The notes: generated by a model from the letters alone, not told the origin. A DNA stretch of 64,000 bases from Rhodamnia argentea (GCF_020921035.1 NC_063157.1:23329015-23393014), one strand, 5' to 3'. Numbered from the stretch's first letter, positions 36,401 to 50,542 are shown. Numbers and translations are program-made.

Positions 36401-39400
36401 TGTACAAAGGCAACTCACAGTGCCAAACAAAATTACAGTGTGTATAATTTGGACATTTGTGATTACTGCCAAGGGCTATGATACAAATGAATCAAGAAGA
36501 GAAGATAAAAACACAAAGGTGCACCCTCTACCATAAATTAACAATGATGATGTATGGCATGGACTCAGGATCGAGGAAATAACCTTTGCAGGTAGTTTTC
36601 CAGAAGCATCTCAATTTCTTCCTCCTCTTCTGCAACATAAAATCAAGTTCAGAAGAGGGGTAAGTAGATACTCTTTGTTCTCTCAGAATAAAATGCACGC
36701 TTTGCACATTAGACTAATGGCTTATATAGAAATATTTCAGTGCCATACCCTCAGCAATCTGTTTTTCAAGAGGAACAGAACATTCCACGTTATCATTCCC
36801 TTTTGTAAGTGTGCAATTTCTTCCCATAATAGAAATGCGGCGTATCTCATGAGGATCCTCCAGAAGATCGAGGAGCATCTGCTTCAGAGCCCCAGCTCTC
36901 GAACCCAGTTCAACCTATCATTGGAGCAACAACAAATAAGAAAGGTTCTCATAGTCAATGAGGGCAGTCAACCTTCCAAGTGACACAGTAGACAAGTACC
37001 AAAGTCTGCTTGCTAAGACGGAGTTCCTCCAGGATATCAGCTGTCAATCTGTTGGGTAAAACCTCAAGCAAAGATAGAACCTGAACCGAGTTTCAGAACA
37101 TCAACCACAGTTAGGACATTAGTAAGTTGTGAACTTTAAGTTGCCACAGTAGTATGATTACCATTACAATTTAGAGAAACCCAATCAAACTCATACAGTT
37201 CATGAAAAAACTCGAAAGTGGGAAAAACTGAAGGGGAAAGGTACACAGGGACCCACTTATGAGAACAACCCCAGAAAGAACTGTCTGATCAATCACCCGT
37301 TCTAAATAAAGCTTTCAAGTGTGAGCTTGCAGGCACGTTGGAGTGTACACCAAAAGAAATATGTATGCTGCCTTAAAGTTGTAAATGACAAAGTAGAACA
37401 CGCTTTTCTGGCCTTTCACCACCAAAGGCAGAATATGGAATTGAGAGTCAACTTTTCACGTGCAACAGGTAGTTATCTAAGAACATGTTGAGGGATGATA
37501 CTATCGCAATCTCCATGAGATGAAAAGGAAAGGGCACAGTGTTCTCAGACTCACACGAGGTTCTACATTCATCAGTCTTTGCTCGTAACGTTGAATGCGT
37601 GAAACCAAGGCTGCTTCAACAACCTAAAAGCAGCGCCATGGTTAGAATTGTGCTAAAGATCAAATTGTATGACAGAACCTAGTTCAACAATTAAGGTATA
37701 GAAAATGCAAGTATTCAGGGGCAGAAGATAAGGATATTTCATATGATATAAAAACATGGTGATAAACTTACCCCGTGACTCTTGCTGATATTATGTTAGT
37801 AGTAAACAGTTGAATTACCAAAATCAGGATTCACAATGCTCACAGATACTCTGCGACTATCCATTTTATTCTCTCAACTTTTTATTTGATTATGTTTTCT
37901 GCGAGACTTAGAAGAACATTGCACCCTCTGACATAAAAGGTTTGGTTATTTGCCACCCTCCACGTCTAAACATGTCAACCTAAAAAACCCAGCCATGCTC
38001 CCAACCCCTGAATAAATAGATACATGCAATTGCTGGGCTGTGTACACAAAGTCTCTGTCACACAGAAAAGAGTACCTTCTCAAAAAGGACAAGTTGAATG
38101 AACATAATATTCTTAGAGCTACCAGAAAAATTTTCTAAAAGATACCTCTCTTCTAAGTATGCATATAAGGGAAAATTTAGAACAAACTGACCTCAAGCTC
38201 AAAAGGCATACAGTGCCCTCCATTCATATTGGGGTTTAATCGAGGCAACAATGAGTCTATGAAGGCTTTTCCTCCTCTACTGTAATCGATCAATGATAGA
38301 TGTTAATCATAAGCTAATTGACCAATACTATTATAAGGTAGACTAAAAGAAGTATCACCTTACCTGTTATAGTTAAATAAGAACACACGTTCTGGCATTG
38401 CTATTGCCCGTAATGATCCCAAATTAAGGAGAATGGCATTCTCACGGACCTATTACATGATCGTCAAAACCAGAGAAACATAAAAATGGTAATGTCATAT
38501 ATCACAATCAAGTCAGGACAGCTTTTGTTGTCAGTTGTGATATATTGGAAAGAACTCTAATCTGCATACTCTCCACTCCTTCCAAAAACACCAGAATGAA
38601 GGAAGCCTACTAAAGGCTTTAATACAACAGAGCTATTAATCTTGCACACCAAAATACTACAATCTTCATCTGCCTCATTCACCATCCCTGTGGTCAAACA
38701 TTATCGATACACGCTGTTAAAACAAGGTGCAGAATACACGATTGAGCCACTTGTCGAATATGGTCATCACAAGAGAATATTCTACTACCATGAATTAAAT
38801 AGCCTTTCTAAGTATAATGAGTCATTTTTCTCTGAACAGTGGTAAAAGTATACGTTTCATATACATGATTGAACTGAGAAGATAAACAGACCAGTTAACT
38901 TAGAGAAGGGGGTGAGAAGTTAAAAGACGGACAGACCAACCCAATAATCCAATACTTGCTGTCCAAATAGAAATGCATACTTATGGCACCACAAATCATT
39001 TAAAAGATTGCCTAATTTGTTGAGAGACAGTTACATTCGATCAAAGCTTTAATCATATGACTTCTCTGCAGGACTTTATTAATCAAACAAATCAATTCGG
39101 CAACAGAAATTAAAGATGTCATAAGATCATACCAGCAAAGAAGGCATCGAATTTATCAGCCAGAGTGATGGATCAACACTTCGTATATCTCTCGGACGAA
39201 GGCCTGGTGGTAAAACCAGTAGTTAGAGACAAGCAGAAAATACAAAATGCAGCAATGAACAAATCCACAATGACAGGAAAAGATGGACCGGGTCAATCAA
39301 ACAAGTGGTGAATACGAGAGACATTAATGAGATACGCTTTGCCAAAGATCGGATCAAAGTGCGTAGCTATTTCTGGCCATTGAGGAGATACGAGAAACGC

Positions 39401-40109
39401 GTTCACAAGGAGCAGACGCATCCGAGTTAGAGAAGAAGATAAAGCACGATACCTATCCAAATCTAGTTCACTCACCACTTGACTTCAACAAGTGCCGTCT
39501 GTTGATCTTCCGAGAAGATATCATCCCGTTTGACTTCACTTCTACCACCTATAGACAGTCAGAGTTAAGAAATTAAGTGAGTCAAAAGCCATGATGAAAT
39601 CGGAACACTATGGTTGGCGAATTGCCAATTACACCAATCCCGTCACAACTGGAGAACAAGAGAAAACGACTCTCACGTTTCCAAAATCCACTCCGAAATT
39701 CCAGGAATCTACGCGACTACCAAGCAATGCACGAATTTACCTCGTAGACCGGTTCGCGAATCCCAATAGACGAATAATCGCTGGACGAGGACGCGGTCGC
39801 CGTCCTCCGCGGACTGCTCCCGTCCACGCCGGGGACCCTGCCGTCGCCATCGTCGCCGTCGGAGACCAAGGTTTCCGAGTCGCTCCACCGGCCTTCCTCC
39901 GCCGATCCGGGGACGCACCTCGCTCGGGACGGGCACGCCCTGCTCTTCCGCGGCGCGAGATGGAGCTGCGGCCACGAAGGGCAGTGGAGGAGGAGGTGAG
40001 AGCAGGCGCTGAAGTCGGGGAAGAGGAGGTGGTAGTGGTGGTGGGACGAGGGAGAAGGAGAGCGGAACGAGAACCGGAGGCCCTGCGGGAACGGAGGATT
40101 CAGCGCCAT
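33461..40109 (-). CDS. MRS2-11: Chloroplast magnesium transporter, CorA/MRS2 family (MRS2-11/MGT10-like)
   Basis: Thirteen exons on the minus strand: 40109-39741, 39548-39476, 39203-39133, 38449-38364, 38279-38192, 37623-37555, 37080-37000, 36914-36749, 36629-36584, 35252-35172, 34737-34655, 33697-33654, 33556-33461, giving 450 residues. The signature GMN is at residues 408-410, between two C-terminal membrane segments (about 386-407 and 420-443). The first 60-70 residues are rich in Ser, Pro and His with few acidic residues, as in a chloroplast transit peptide. Phrases GIREPVYEV, LEVLPNRLTADILEELR and LLDLLEDPHEIRRI match Arabidopsis MRS2-11 (At5g22830) from memory. The family forms pentameric Mg2+ channels, and MRS2-11 is assigned to plastid envelopes. 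The acidic run in EEEEEIEMLLENYLQRC is kept. A large foldback element starts about 290 bases upstream of the ATG. Confidence 0.94.
34050..34260. repeat. Intronic repeat with CAG run and SINE-like tail phrases
   Basis: Inside intron 11 of the transporter gene a (CAG)n run (34054-34071) is followed by 'aagccttatcctattaattgggttcagctatgtgaa' in two halves and later 'tttatcccaaactagttcgggtcggc'. Such 'gccttatccc...ggggtcggcta' phrases are common in dispersed plant repeats. Two imperfect copies of 'aaccagtctaagatgcat' lie within it. Class not settled. Confidence 0.4.
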
Positions 40110-40397
40110 TCGAGCCGCGGAGGCCTGTGGCAGGCCGCAACGGAGAGCGCAGCGCGGTGATTGGATGGAGGAGGATAACTTATTTGTTTATTTCATTACG
40201 GATAAGGCAATAAAATAATGACGCTTTTTTTTTTGGCTAATTTAGAATTCGTTAATTATTGGGAGAATTTTGGAGTTTCTGACACGTGTCGGATACATTG
40301 TGGGGCGCTTCCAACTCTTCGGATGTGGAATCTAGCTAGTAGCCACGTTGCTGTTCCCGACGAATCTTCGGTTCAGGTTCTTCTCGGGTTTTTTTCC
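40110..40397 (-). promoter_or_regulatory. Promoter region of the MRS2-11-like gene
   Basis: Fewer than 300 bases separate the start codon (40109) from the foldback element at 40398. AT-rich with no clear TATA box on the minus strand. Confidence 0.4.
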
Positions 40398-41571
40398 AAA
40401 ATAAATATGTACTGATTTGGGCCTCGCTCGGCGGTTGAATTGCCGAGCGAGGCCCGCTCGGCAGTGGGCCTGCCGAGCAAGGTGGAAATCCGGCCGGAAT
40501 CTTTTCTCTTTTTTTAATTTCGTATTTTTTTAAATTATTGATACTTAGAATATTTATTTTATTTATAATTTTTTTTCTTGTGAAGCTTATATTTATAACA
40601 TTATTAGCAATAATTAATGTAAATATTTATTAAGATATATAATTAATAAATAATATTGTGATATAATGTAATATAGCCGCAGAAATATATTGAAAGCTAC
40701 GGTAATAGGATTTTCGAGAAACCGTAGCAAAAGAGTTAAAAACCGCATGGAAAGATTAAAAACCACAACGAAAGAGTGGAAATGAGTAAAGAAAGGGCAA
40801 AACTTTTGATTTCACGAAATCAAAAAAAAAATTCGTCTCAAACGAACGCCCGAGCGATGAGATATGATCTTCCAAAGTTTTGTCATTTCTTTACTCGTTT
40901 CCACTCTTTCATTGCGGTTTTTAATCTTTCCATACGGTTTTTAACTCTTTTTCTGCGGTTTCCCAAAAATACTAAAAAAATAGAAAAACCCATCTAGACG
41001 ATCTCGAATCGCAAAAATCCATCGTTCGTCGCCGCCAACGGCACTGTATATTGATTAGGACGCCGTTTCGCTTCAACCGACCGAATTTGAACCCGATCCA
41101 ATGTCGTCGACCCGATCCGCCGGTTCTTGACACATCACTATTTCGCCTTCCGATTGGATTTATGTCTATCCAATAGATGAATATATCATGAAAATCTCAT
41201 TTTTTTCATTTATCTTACTAATTTTATTTTATGAATATTTTAAATTAATTACGTAATTACAAAATTATTTATTAATTATAGATCTTAATAAATTTTTACA
41301 TTAATTATTGCTAATTATGTTATAAAGATAAGCTTCACAAGAAAAAAATTATAAATAAAATAAATATAAACATGTTAAAAAAATACGAAATAAACTAAAT
41401 ATTATAAATATAAATAATTAAAACACTTAAAAAAACGGAAAAAAAAAAAGCCCAGCTGCCGAGAAGCCCAGGCCAGGCCCAATAGGGCCTGCTCAGCGAT
41501 TGGGTGCCGAGCGGGCCTCGCTCGGCAACCCAACCACCGAGCGAGGCCCAAATCAGCAAATATTTATTTTT
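40398..41571. mobile_element. Large foldback element with nested inverted repeats
   Basis: The outer ends pair over about 270 bases: left from 40398 'aaaataaatatgtactgatttgggcctcgctcgg' (read in two parts) and right ending 'ccgagcgaggcccaaatcag...atttatttt' near 41571. Each arm has the same order: a GC-rich tip with repeated 'gccgagcgaggcc', then an AT-rich segment with 'cttgtgaagcttat' or its reverse. Inside, 40717-40796 and 40885-40972 form a second inverted repeat of the units 'gagttaaaaaccg', 'aaagattaaaaacc' and 'gaaagagtggaaa'. There is no transposase. It separates the divergent MRS2-11-like and ARM genes. Confidence 0.75.
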
Positions 41572-43000
41572 AAAAAATAATTTTGTAAATATTTATTTTA
41601 AAAAAATTAAATTGGAAAAAAACCCGTTCTTCTCCTAAAAAGACTGGAAGGAGCGACTAGCATGGAATTGGATACCGCCACAAGGTAAGGTGACAAAATG
41701 TGTCTAGAATTTATATTTGATCTATATTTCATGATGTTGAATCATAAATAGGTTCCTTAAGTTTTAAAAGTGAGTCATAAATTGATTACTTAAAAACCTA
41801 ATGAGTCTTAAATGGATTTTAAATAGGTCATAAATAAATTGACTGAGAAAATTATAAAAAAAATTAGTGATGTATGTATTTCTATATGTATATCTTTAAA
41901 AAATGTATAAGAATGAACTTTCTCTAAACTTGATATGAATTTTGAAGTGTTCTAACAATATATATCGGACGAGATATGGATCTAAATTTGTATAGCCTGA
42001 AAATGGATTAAAACGGATTAAATGATTCGATAAGGATCGAACCATATTAGATCCGACCCACCCGTTTGACACATTTAAGTTATATATATTATTATGAGAT
42101 TTTTAGATCCATTAACGGGATATTCAGATTTAAGCCATAGATATTATTTATTTATATCGAACTTGTTACAATCGCACCAATGGATACAAGTGGTGCATGT
42201 GCTCAACCTATGCTATAGAAGAATCGGAATTTTCTAAGATAGAGAAGCGAATTTTAGAGAGGGTACAAACTATGGGTCCATGTCCTCTTTAGTCTACATT
42301 CAATTGATCTTAATTTTTCTATCTGGCCGTTGTGCTCTTCACGTAGGATCAATTTCATTACCCTAGTCCACTTGATTTTTATGTGGCGAAACCCACATTT
42401 TATTGACATGTACAACCCCGTTAACAAAATTTGAAAAACTTAAAACTAAGATCGAAATAGAGACTAAAGTAGGTGAGAAAGCATCCCTCAACGAGGGTTT
42501 AGGTGAGCACAGTCGCCACCATCGAGCAAGACTCGAATGCCCTCGCCAAGCGAGGGTCGGTCCACTCTCACTCGATGTAGTGACATCACTTGCCGTGCCT
42601 AGCTTTCCTCCGGCGAAAGTCGTGTATTCTTATCAAAGTAGGTGCACAAGTGATTTTTCTATATAATTATAAGATACACATGACACTTATAACATATTAA
42701 TTTTTTCGGTTACAGTACATTAAAATTTATTTTGACAGAAAAAGCTAATGATCACAAGCTAGTAATTTGCTGATATTAAAAAGATAAACTTTTACTTTAT
42801 AACGGAGGACGTTGACATTTCGATGCTAACACTTCTGAAATGTCCGAAATATATAAAGGTGGACAATGAAGATTGCATATTAACTATATTTTCTTTAGAT
42901 TTAGCTAATACACACAAAAAAAACTGGCCTAGAAAAAACCCAAACACAAAAAAATTTCATAAAAGAATAGCAACACAAATGCTCTCTGAATTTTGACTCA
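41572..43000. other. Intergenic DNA
   Basis: AT-rich. A GC-rich piece at about 42488-42620 ('gccctcgccaagcgagggtcgg') is of the same type as the foldback cores elsewhere in the window. No gene supported. Confidence 0.45.
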
Positions 43001-43240
43001 ACATGCAATGTGGTCAATCCCTAACCTTATTCTAAAATTTTAATTTTTTTAATGTAATTACTAAACTTTTAATTCGATGTTGTCTCGAAATTTTAATTAA
43101 TAGAAAAATAATATCAAATATTTTCATATAATATAAAGACTAAATTAAATATATGAAAAAATTCAGAAGCTATATTTAATAAATTTGAAATTTAAAATAC
43201 GACATGTTAATGAATAAATTAAAAATTCAGAACCATGCAT
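42985..43240. mobile_element. Probable AT-rich foldback MITE
   Basis: 'ctctgaattttgactcaacatg' at the left is matched in reverse by 'gacatgttaatgaataaattaaaaattcagaa' at the right, with AT-rich arms between. It ends about 220 bases upstream of the ARM gene start. Confidence 0.35.
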
Positions 43241-43460
43241 CGCCACCGGCCCACCGCCCATATCCATGGGGTTGATAGCCGGTGCCGGAGACAAAAGGCG
43301 TGACTTGTAATGCGCGGAGGAGAGTTTTCCGGCGACCGCTCTCACCGAAAACAAATGCAGAAGAGAAAGTAGAGAACGTACGAAGTTCGTGCTAGTGCCA
43401 GATAGGGTAATCTATTCTAAGCTCAGCTGGGTTCTCCCTACCCGCACCGGACGACGGTCT

Positions 43461-46400
43461 ATGGCGGTCGACTTGGAATCGGCTCTTCAAGACGAAGAGG
43501 AGGAGGAGGAGGAGGAGCACGCGCTGGACGAAGATGCGCCGGCTCATCATCCCGTCGCACCTCCCGACGAGGTACGATCCCTCGTGCTCTCCTATTTCGT
43601 CTGATCGCATCGTTTGAGGATGTGGAGAACGGTCTGTCTTAGTCAGAACACAGTCCGTTACTAGTTTGTTCGTTCATCTTACGCCACGCTTGTGTTGTTG
43701 CAATTGAAGTACTGCCGATTGCCGGAGATGCATTTCGACTGTCGGGAACTAGGGTTGATGGTTGTTCTTTCTCGGAAGTGGCTAGTTTCTGGGAGACGCT
43801 CTCTGCTTTTTGTGGCATTGTCTTGTTAGGTTCTTCGTCCCACTTCACTCCACGGTATAATTGCATGGTGATGCTATGTATGGATGGTCACTGTCAGGAT
43901 TAAGCTTCTCTTCTTTGCTAAAAACACGAAAGCAGCCATGGCGGTGATATGATCCAGGAAGATATGGAATTTCCTAGGTTATTTTCTCTACTCGTGGGAA
44001 TTTACGGGACATTTTGGCCTTAGTCTTGCCGTGTGATATCAAATGACTGATGATTTTGTTCCTTGCACGATGCTTGTGCTTTCTTCTTTGTGGTGGAGTT
44101 GCTCTTACTTTAGCGGTAGGTGCGCCCAATCTGTTGTAGATTGCTGCTGTTCAAGATCATTTGTGTCTATTTCTTATTCTAACTTTAGCTGTTATGAAAG
44201 AGCTTGTGGATCCCATATCTGCATCATTTTGTGATTTTAATGTTATTTATTTGATAGAGAGACCATCGAGAAAAATGTTGTGAGATGGAATGGTCTAATT
44301 CTCCTTAAATATCCTGTTATGTGCAGTCATTTGAACTCTCAACAACAGTTGATCCCAGCTACATAATTTCCCTCATACGAAAGCTTCTACCACCCTATCA
44401 GACATATAACTCTTGCTCCAGTGGAGTTGAGGGAAACAATTCCCAGAAGTCTAACTTGGATCTGATTGAGGAAAAGCTGGCCCCACCAGATAGTACGAGA
44501 GTGCAAGGTTCAGCAAAAGAGCCTTCTGAAATAATGGACATTATTGATGACAACAAGGAATCTGCCTGTGAAGAAGGAAAAGTTGATGGAGAGTCAGGTT
44601 GCAGAAATGAATTGCCCACAGCTTCTGTAGTAGAAGAGGTTTGGGAAGGAAATGGTTGCATTCTGTGGGACCTTGCTGCAAGCCAAACTCATGCAGAACT
44701 CATGGTATGCGAGATTACATCCTAGTTTTACAAATGCTAGGACTTTATCTGGTTATGACACAATAGTAGGAAACTTTTGCAAAAAGGGCGAATTGGTTGT
44801 TCACCGGATATTAAAAAAATTTGTTCTCGACATTTGTTGTCTCTGTGGTTTCTATAGTCATATTCAACGATTGTTTCTTCACATTTTCTATGAGCTCCAT
44901 CCTCTCTAGGAGCACGCAGCCTGAGCTGTGTTACTTGCAAAAGAAGCCACGGTTCTAAAGCAAAATGTTCTATAATACAACAAGTTAGTATCTGATTCAA
45001 CTGGGCAGCTACTTACTCTTTTTAAATTATGCATGACACAGGTTGAGAACCTTGTCTTGGACGTGCTTTTGGCAAACCCGACAGTCCCCCAATCCGCTAG
45101 GGTTAGGGTAAGCTACTCTCCAAGCTCTTTTTTTCTTATAAAGTTCTGCTGCTGGGCATTTGGAAACCATATTGGGAATGGTGGACCAGTTGGTTCTGAA
45201 TAACCGTACTCATCTTATGACACTTCTTCTTGCTTTTATTGGTTTTCAGGAGATTTGTCTTGGAATTATAGGAAATCTTGCTTGCCATGAGGTTCTCATG
45301 AGGCACATAGTTTCTACTAAAGGGCTCGTTGATGCAATTGTGGATCAACTGTTTTTGGACGATACACAATGTTTGTGTGAAGCTTGCCGGTACTATATTA
45401 GTTATGTGAAAGTTTTCCTTCTGCTTGTATGGTCATAGAGAAAAATTCTATTCAGGAAACAGTTCAGAAGAACCCTCAAATTTTGCGTTTTTTTTGTGTT
45501 GGGGTGTTTGGGAGTGTTGAGTTTCTTCTTGCTCGCTTCCCGCAATACTAAAATGCTTCTGTAACTGTTCTATTTAATTAAAGAACTTGCTCGATAATTT
45601 GGTTGGTTATCCTTATTTATTCTTCACTCCATGTCCTTTTTCTTATAGTTCTGTGTGGGGTGTTTCCTTAATTCTTGTCAGCGACTCCATTAAATGACTA
45701 GAGAAGGACTTCTTTTGTTTTTTAATTGACAAGAATAAGGAAATCACAGAGTCTCTTGTCGTAATGTGCTTTCTGTTTGCATCTTCCTTTTCCTGCTGAG
45801 GATAAGATTTAGTTGGGTGCTGGCTGTGTCGTTATATCTAAAATTTATTGCATTGTTTCAGGTGATATTGCTGGGGTTTTATTTCGTAGCACAGGCTAGC
45901 TCATGATGTATTTCTAAGTTTGTCATACATCTTGTGATTGGCATTTACACAGGTTTTTGACATTGGCTATTCAAGGTAATGAAAGCAATATTTGGGCAGA
46001 GGCTTTGCTCTCTGACCATGTTATTCGTCGTCTTCTTTGGATTGCAGAGAACACCTTGAATCCACTGCTTATAGAAAAGGTTGGTGGTACAATAGATGTT
46101 TGACTCTTTTATGTCAAGAAATATCTCATGTGAACAGAAATTGTTTCTATGGCTAAAGCGTTTTCTTTCTCAAACAGTGTGTTGGGCTACTTTTAACGAT
46201 CTCAGAAAGTCAACTGGTTGCGCCAATTCTTCTTCCTCCTTTGGTTGATATTGGCCTGCCAAATATACTCTTCGAACTTCTGGCTTATGAGATGAGCCAA
46301 CTAACAAGTGAAAAAAGCCCCGAAAGGTATTCTTGAACTTTCTGCATCGACTGTTGACGAGTAGGGACCTAGTGGAGGGAAGGTGCTTAAACTCTTTAGA

Positions 46401-48418
46401 GGGTGAAGTAGTTAATCTTCATAAGTTGCAGTTTTCGAGAGTTTTGTTTCAAAATGCTGTGATATTGATTTGTAACATTGTAGCTTCATGTGCTATGCTG
46501 AGCATACTTTGTTAAAGACACACATTTTGGTTTATCGGTCTACATTAGATCTACAATTCCTTATAGAACTCTTCACAGAACATTTGCAATTGAAAGCCTA
46601 TGGGATTTTCTTTTTTCTTTTTTTCCTCTTTCAATCAACTTTGTATCTTTCTTAAAGTGCATAAACGCGCATTTGAGTGCCTGTTTATGTGTGTTCCTGT
46701 GTGCATGTATGGAAGTGTTGGGGGCGGGGCAGGGCATTTTCAGCGGAGAGTTATGACTTGAGGAGCCACATGGAATTCCTGTAGTAATTTGTGTATCCAT
46801 CATTTCAGATACCCTGTGCTCGATGTAATTCTCCGAGCAATTGAGGCATTGTCTGTGATGGATGATCATTCTCACAAAATCTCGTCAAATAAGGAACTCA
46901 TTGGACTTGTTTGTGACCTGGTCAAACTTCCTGATAAGATGGAGGTAAGTGCATGTTGCTGGTGAGCATGCAATAGTAATATCCAAGCATTACTGCATTA
47001 GGAGTTTTTGGCAATGTAAAAAACATCCAATGCGTGGCTGTTTAATTTGTGGAACCATCCATGTTTGAAGATATCGATTTTTTAAGCATATCCAGTCTTT
47101 TAGCAGTTTCAGGAATAGATTGGTACTGTAGATATCAATTCTGTTGGTGGAGTGGGTGCAGAGGTGCACGCACCAACTAAGTACTCTTATCTCTTACTGA
47201 AAATTTGGTAGCATCCAGCAGCTGATTGAATTTATGCATCTTGAATGGGTGGCTTCTATCTGAAGCCATTTTGCATAGGGGCAGTACCCCCTTGGTACCT
47301 TCGTAATGAAATCTTGGCATAGTATCCTGTCGGGGACTTGAATTTATACATTACTAGTCTCTTATGGCAGTGAAATTGACAGAACCATACCTTTCTTTTT
47401 TGTGATGCTTTTTCCTAGATTGCCGATTCTTGTGTTACTGCAGCAGTTCTGATGGCAAACATTATGTCTGATGTCACCAACCTAGCTACAGAGATGTCAC
47501 AAGGTAATTTACTCTGCTGGGTCAATTGAATCTTCCACCTGATTTTTCTCTTGAACTTGTACATCGTACAACTAGAATGGAACTGACGTCCGATATCCTC
47601 CAGATTTGCCCTTTTTACAGGGTTTGCTTGGTATACTACCATTTGCTGCAAATGACATAGAAGCACGGAATGCTCTGTGGAGTATTATTGTCCAATTGTT
47701 GGTTCATATTAAGGAAAGTGAAACGGGATTCTCCAGTTTGTATCAATATGTGTCAGTTCTTGCGAGCAAGTGTGATATGATCGAGGAAGATCTTTTGGAC
47801 CATCAAACAGATTCATTCATTAAACATGGAAGCACTGATGGTTGTGAGACTAAATCAAATGTCATTATGGCCGTATCCTATGTTTACAATATCATTTTCG
47901 ATGTGAAAACAGCAATCGACTAAGCCAGGGATTCGTTTACTGGAGGCACTAGTAAAGATTAACATAGTAAACTAACTGCTTATTATTGTGAATTACAAGA
48001 ATTACCTAAATCTTCGTTAATGTGCATCTTGCTTGATGTTGAACCTAAGTTGCTAGCTTGCCAAAATATTTGTCTCCCTTTACCTTCTAAACAGCTTGAA
48101 CGGATGGCTAGTTTATTACACCAGTGGAAAACTTTGAAGGATAATGCTGACGAGAACAGTTTGTCAGGAAAGCATCATGTTGATGGATCCTTGGTTGATA
48201 AGTTGCTTCACTGCTGTGAAAGATATATCAAGTAAGCATCTTTTCGGGATATTATTATTACTGAGCCTGTTTTTATGAAATTTCTTGTACCTGCTAGTTT
48301 CAAGACCTTTTTTTTCTGAGGTCATTGTCAATTCAGAGAGAGAGAGAGAGAGCTATCCACATTGTCCTATTAATTGTGTAATTCCTTCTCTGACAGCTGC
48401 TTGTTCATGGTATGTTAA
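43461..48418 (+). CDS. ARM-repeat superfamily protein (At5g22820-like)
   Basis: Exons: 43461-43571, 44327-44704, 45042-45107, 45250-45389, 45953-46079, 46178-46326, 46809-46944, 47419-47503, 47604 to about 47902, 48095-48231, and a short last exon from 48397 with stop at 48416-48418, giving about 549 residues. The N-terminus is strongly acidic (a run of eight Glu). Helical Leu-rich segments such as EICLGIIGNLACHEVLMRHI and CVGLLLTISESQLVAPILLP fit ARM-type helical repeats. The assignment to the Arabidopsis neighbour At5g22820 rests on position and ARM character. Molecular role unknown; probably a soluble scaffold. Exons 1-8 are well supported by phase. The junction after FSSLYQYVSVLASKC (donor near 47903, gat|gtgaaa) and the last exon are uncertain: an 18-base intron-like piece at 48410-48427 and a 66-codon open frame at 48521-48718 leave room for another 3' end. 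Confidence 0.78.
48336..48352. repeat. (GA)n microsatellite
   Basis: About eight GA units in the last intron of the ARM-repeat gene. Confidence 0.85.
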
Positions 48419-50542
48419 TCCTACCAGGTAATTGAAGCCTGGATGTGGCACGCTGGCACTACTAGTACTTGTTCTTCAATGTTCCACATGCCACTTTGAT
48501 TGTCTGCAAGGATTTAGCTCTTGCAGACGCATCCTGAGGGACCATTTCAACCGATCTGTCATCAAAAGAACTTGCCACATGTACGAGGGTTGCAGAGCAA
48601 CATACTTTTCATCGTGCATGTTAGAGATCTCATTGGACTTGCGGAAACATTGCTGCATCCATCCGATGAATTTGATCATGAAAACCATGGAGTGAACTCT
48701 GCGCATTTAGACGTCTGAAAATCGTTGCCATCCCAATGGAATGTCTAAAGTTCACGTAGACTGAACATTCGGAGAAGGCATCTTTTTGCAGTCTGTACTT
48801 TCCACGAGGCTATGGATGTCTCTCTTACTATGTCTAGGGCTGCCTGGTTTTGTGGATAAGCGATGCAGTAGCATTCAGTTAATTGCTTCTCTACCTGGTG
48901 GGGACTTGCGAAGTACATGAGTAGTCTCAATTCTAATTGTACGGGGCTTTTGTCATTGCAACACACAGTGCATTTATCTTGTAGTCGTCTCCCAAAGGTA
49001 TTTGAGTTGGCGTGTTTGAGCTGCTTCTCCTCAAAATTTCTTCTTCCTGAGTATACTCTTCTCTCCTCTGCTTGTTAATTCGTTCCTGCTTAGTAATGAT
49101 GTTCCCTATGGTTTGAGATCAGAGAATTAGGCAATCAAGATGATACTATGAAAAATCCTATTTTGACTTACCTTCCTACGATTATAAAATCCTACTTAGA
49201 ATGTCATGTATGCTTGCTACTCTTTTTGCTTATGATTTGGAAGATGGAAGGAGTTGAACTGTCATATGCTCCTCCTCTGTGATTAAGTCGGTTGCTACAC
49301 CGTCTGGAATATAAAACCTAATTCTGTTTCCCTTGTAATATCGTGCGTGCTTTAATTTTTAACCCATTTCGACAGGAGAAAAGAGGGGAAAGGAGGAACC
49401 AATTGAACAACTTGGCTCCATTTACTATCTGTCGTGAAACTCTGGCTACACTTCATTTGCATCTGGGCATTTTGGAGTTCTCAAGTCACAAAAAGATTCA
49501 CAGAAACATAGGTCAAATATGGGTTCAAGACCTATTTTGTCATCTCTAGTCATAGGGAGTTCTCCCACATGAAAAATTATCAAAAAAGTTTTAAATTTAT
49601 TGTAATTATGTATATTCAATTATATTTTTTTTGGTCAATTAAGTCCTAAACTTTTACAATTATGTCAATTCAGTTCGTCAGGTCAATTTTGACTGATTGA
49701 CGCCGACAATAATAATTTCTAACGATACTTTTGAATTTTTAAATTTTTTATATTTCTTTTTCTTTCTTTTTTTCTTTTTCTTCCAATTACCTGGCAAGGC
49801 TTTGCAGCCCTCGCCAAGGCTAAGCGAGGCCATCGTGGCTGCGGCTAGCGAGGCCATGACCACCTTCACCCGTGGCCATGAATTGCAAGGCGCGGCTGCC
49901 CTCGGGGCAGTGGTCACCTTCGTGCGAATCGCGAGGAGTGTCCTGGAAGCTTACACATCTCAAAGTGCACTAACATGGGATCAATTTGAACCATCCCCAA
50001 ACCACGAGGAAAGGACAATAGAACCAATCAATCTTCACAAACTAATGGCATACCTCTCCATCGATAGCCATATTAGCCCCTTTAGTCTCGGCCAGCCCAT
50101 GTCATGCCTAAATATCGTCCTCAAATTTGGAAGACTCCCTCTCGGAACAAACAACAGAAAGAATCGATTGAGCTAAAAAAGTTCCGAACTTTTTATTTTG
50201 ATCTCATCATACCAACCCAGAAAGTAGCTGACAAGGAAGACGACTCTGTTAGCAGAAGCCTATGTTCTTGTTAACCCCTCTACATAAAGACCAAAATCTA
50301 GCTCTGCCTAGTCAACGATCAGATCAGCAGCGGGGATCATCACAACCGCGAGCCAGATTCCTAAGAGCAGCCCTTATTCTCCAACTTTAGCTAACAGATA
50401 CATGTCTCGTGGCTGGTTCTTCTCCTCTCCGACCTGCAAATTCTTTCTGCTTTTGCATTTCTCTCTACCTTATTAGTTTTGCAGAAGCTTCATCTCCCTG
50501 AAGCCTGTCACTTTATCGCTCATCAATCTCTCTGCCAGAGAA
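48419..50542. other. Convergent intergenic region
   Basis: The 3' ends of the ARM gene (plus) and PDAT gene (minus) face each other. The first 300 bases may still be transcribed. At 49570-49935 lies a one-armed foldback-type element with 'ttaagtcctaaac' phrases and a GC-rich core 'gccctcgccaaggctaagcgaggcc' (read in parts). The remainder up to 50542 is probably PDAT 3' untranslated DNA. No further gene. Confidence 0.5.
49570..49935. mobile_element. One-armed foldback-type element
   Basis: The left arm phrases ('gtcctaaac', 'caattcagtt', 'gacgccgac') match those at 8695-8900 and 22717-22870, and the core is GC-rich with 'ctagcgaggccatg'. The right arm was not found, so it is truncated. Confidence 0.45.
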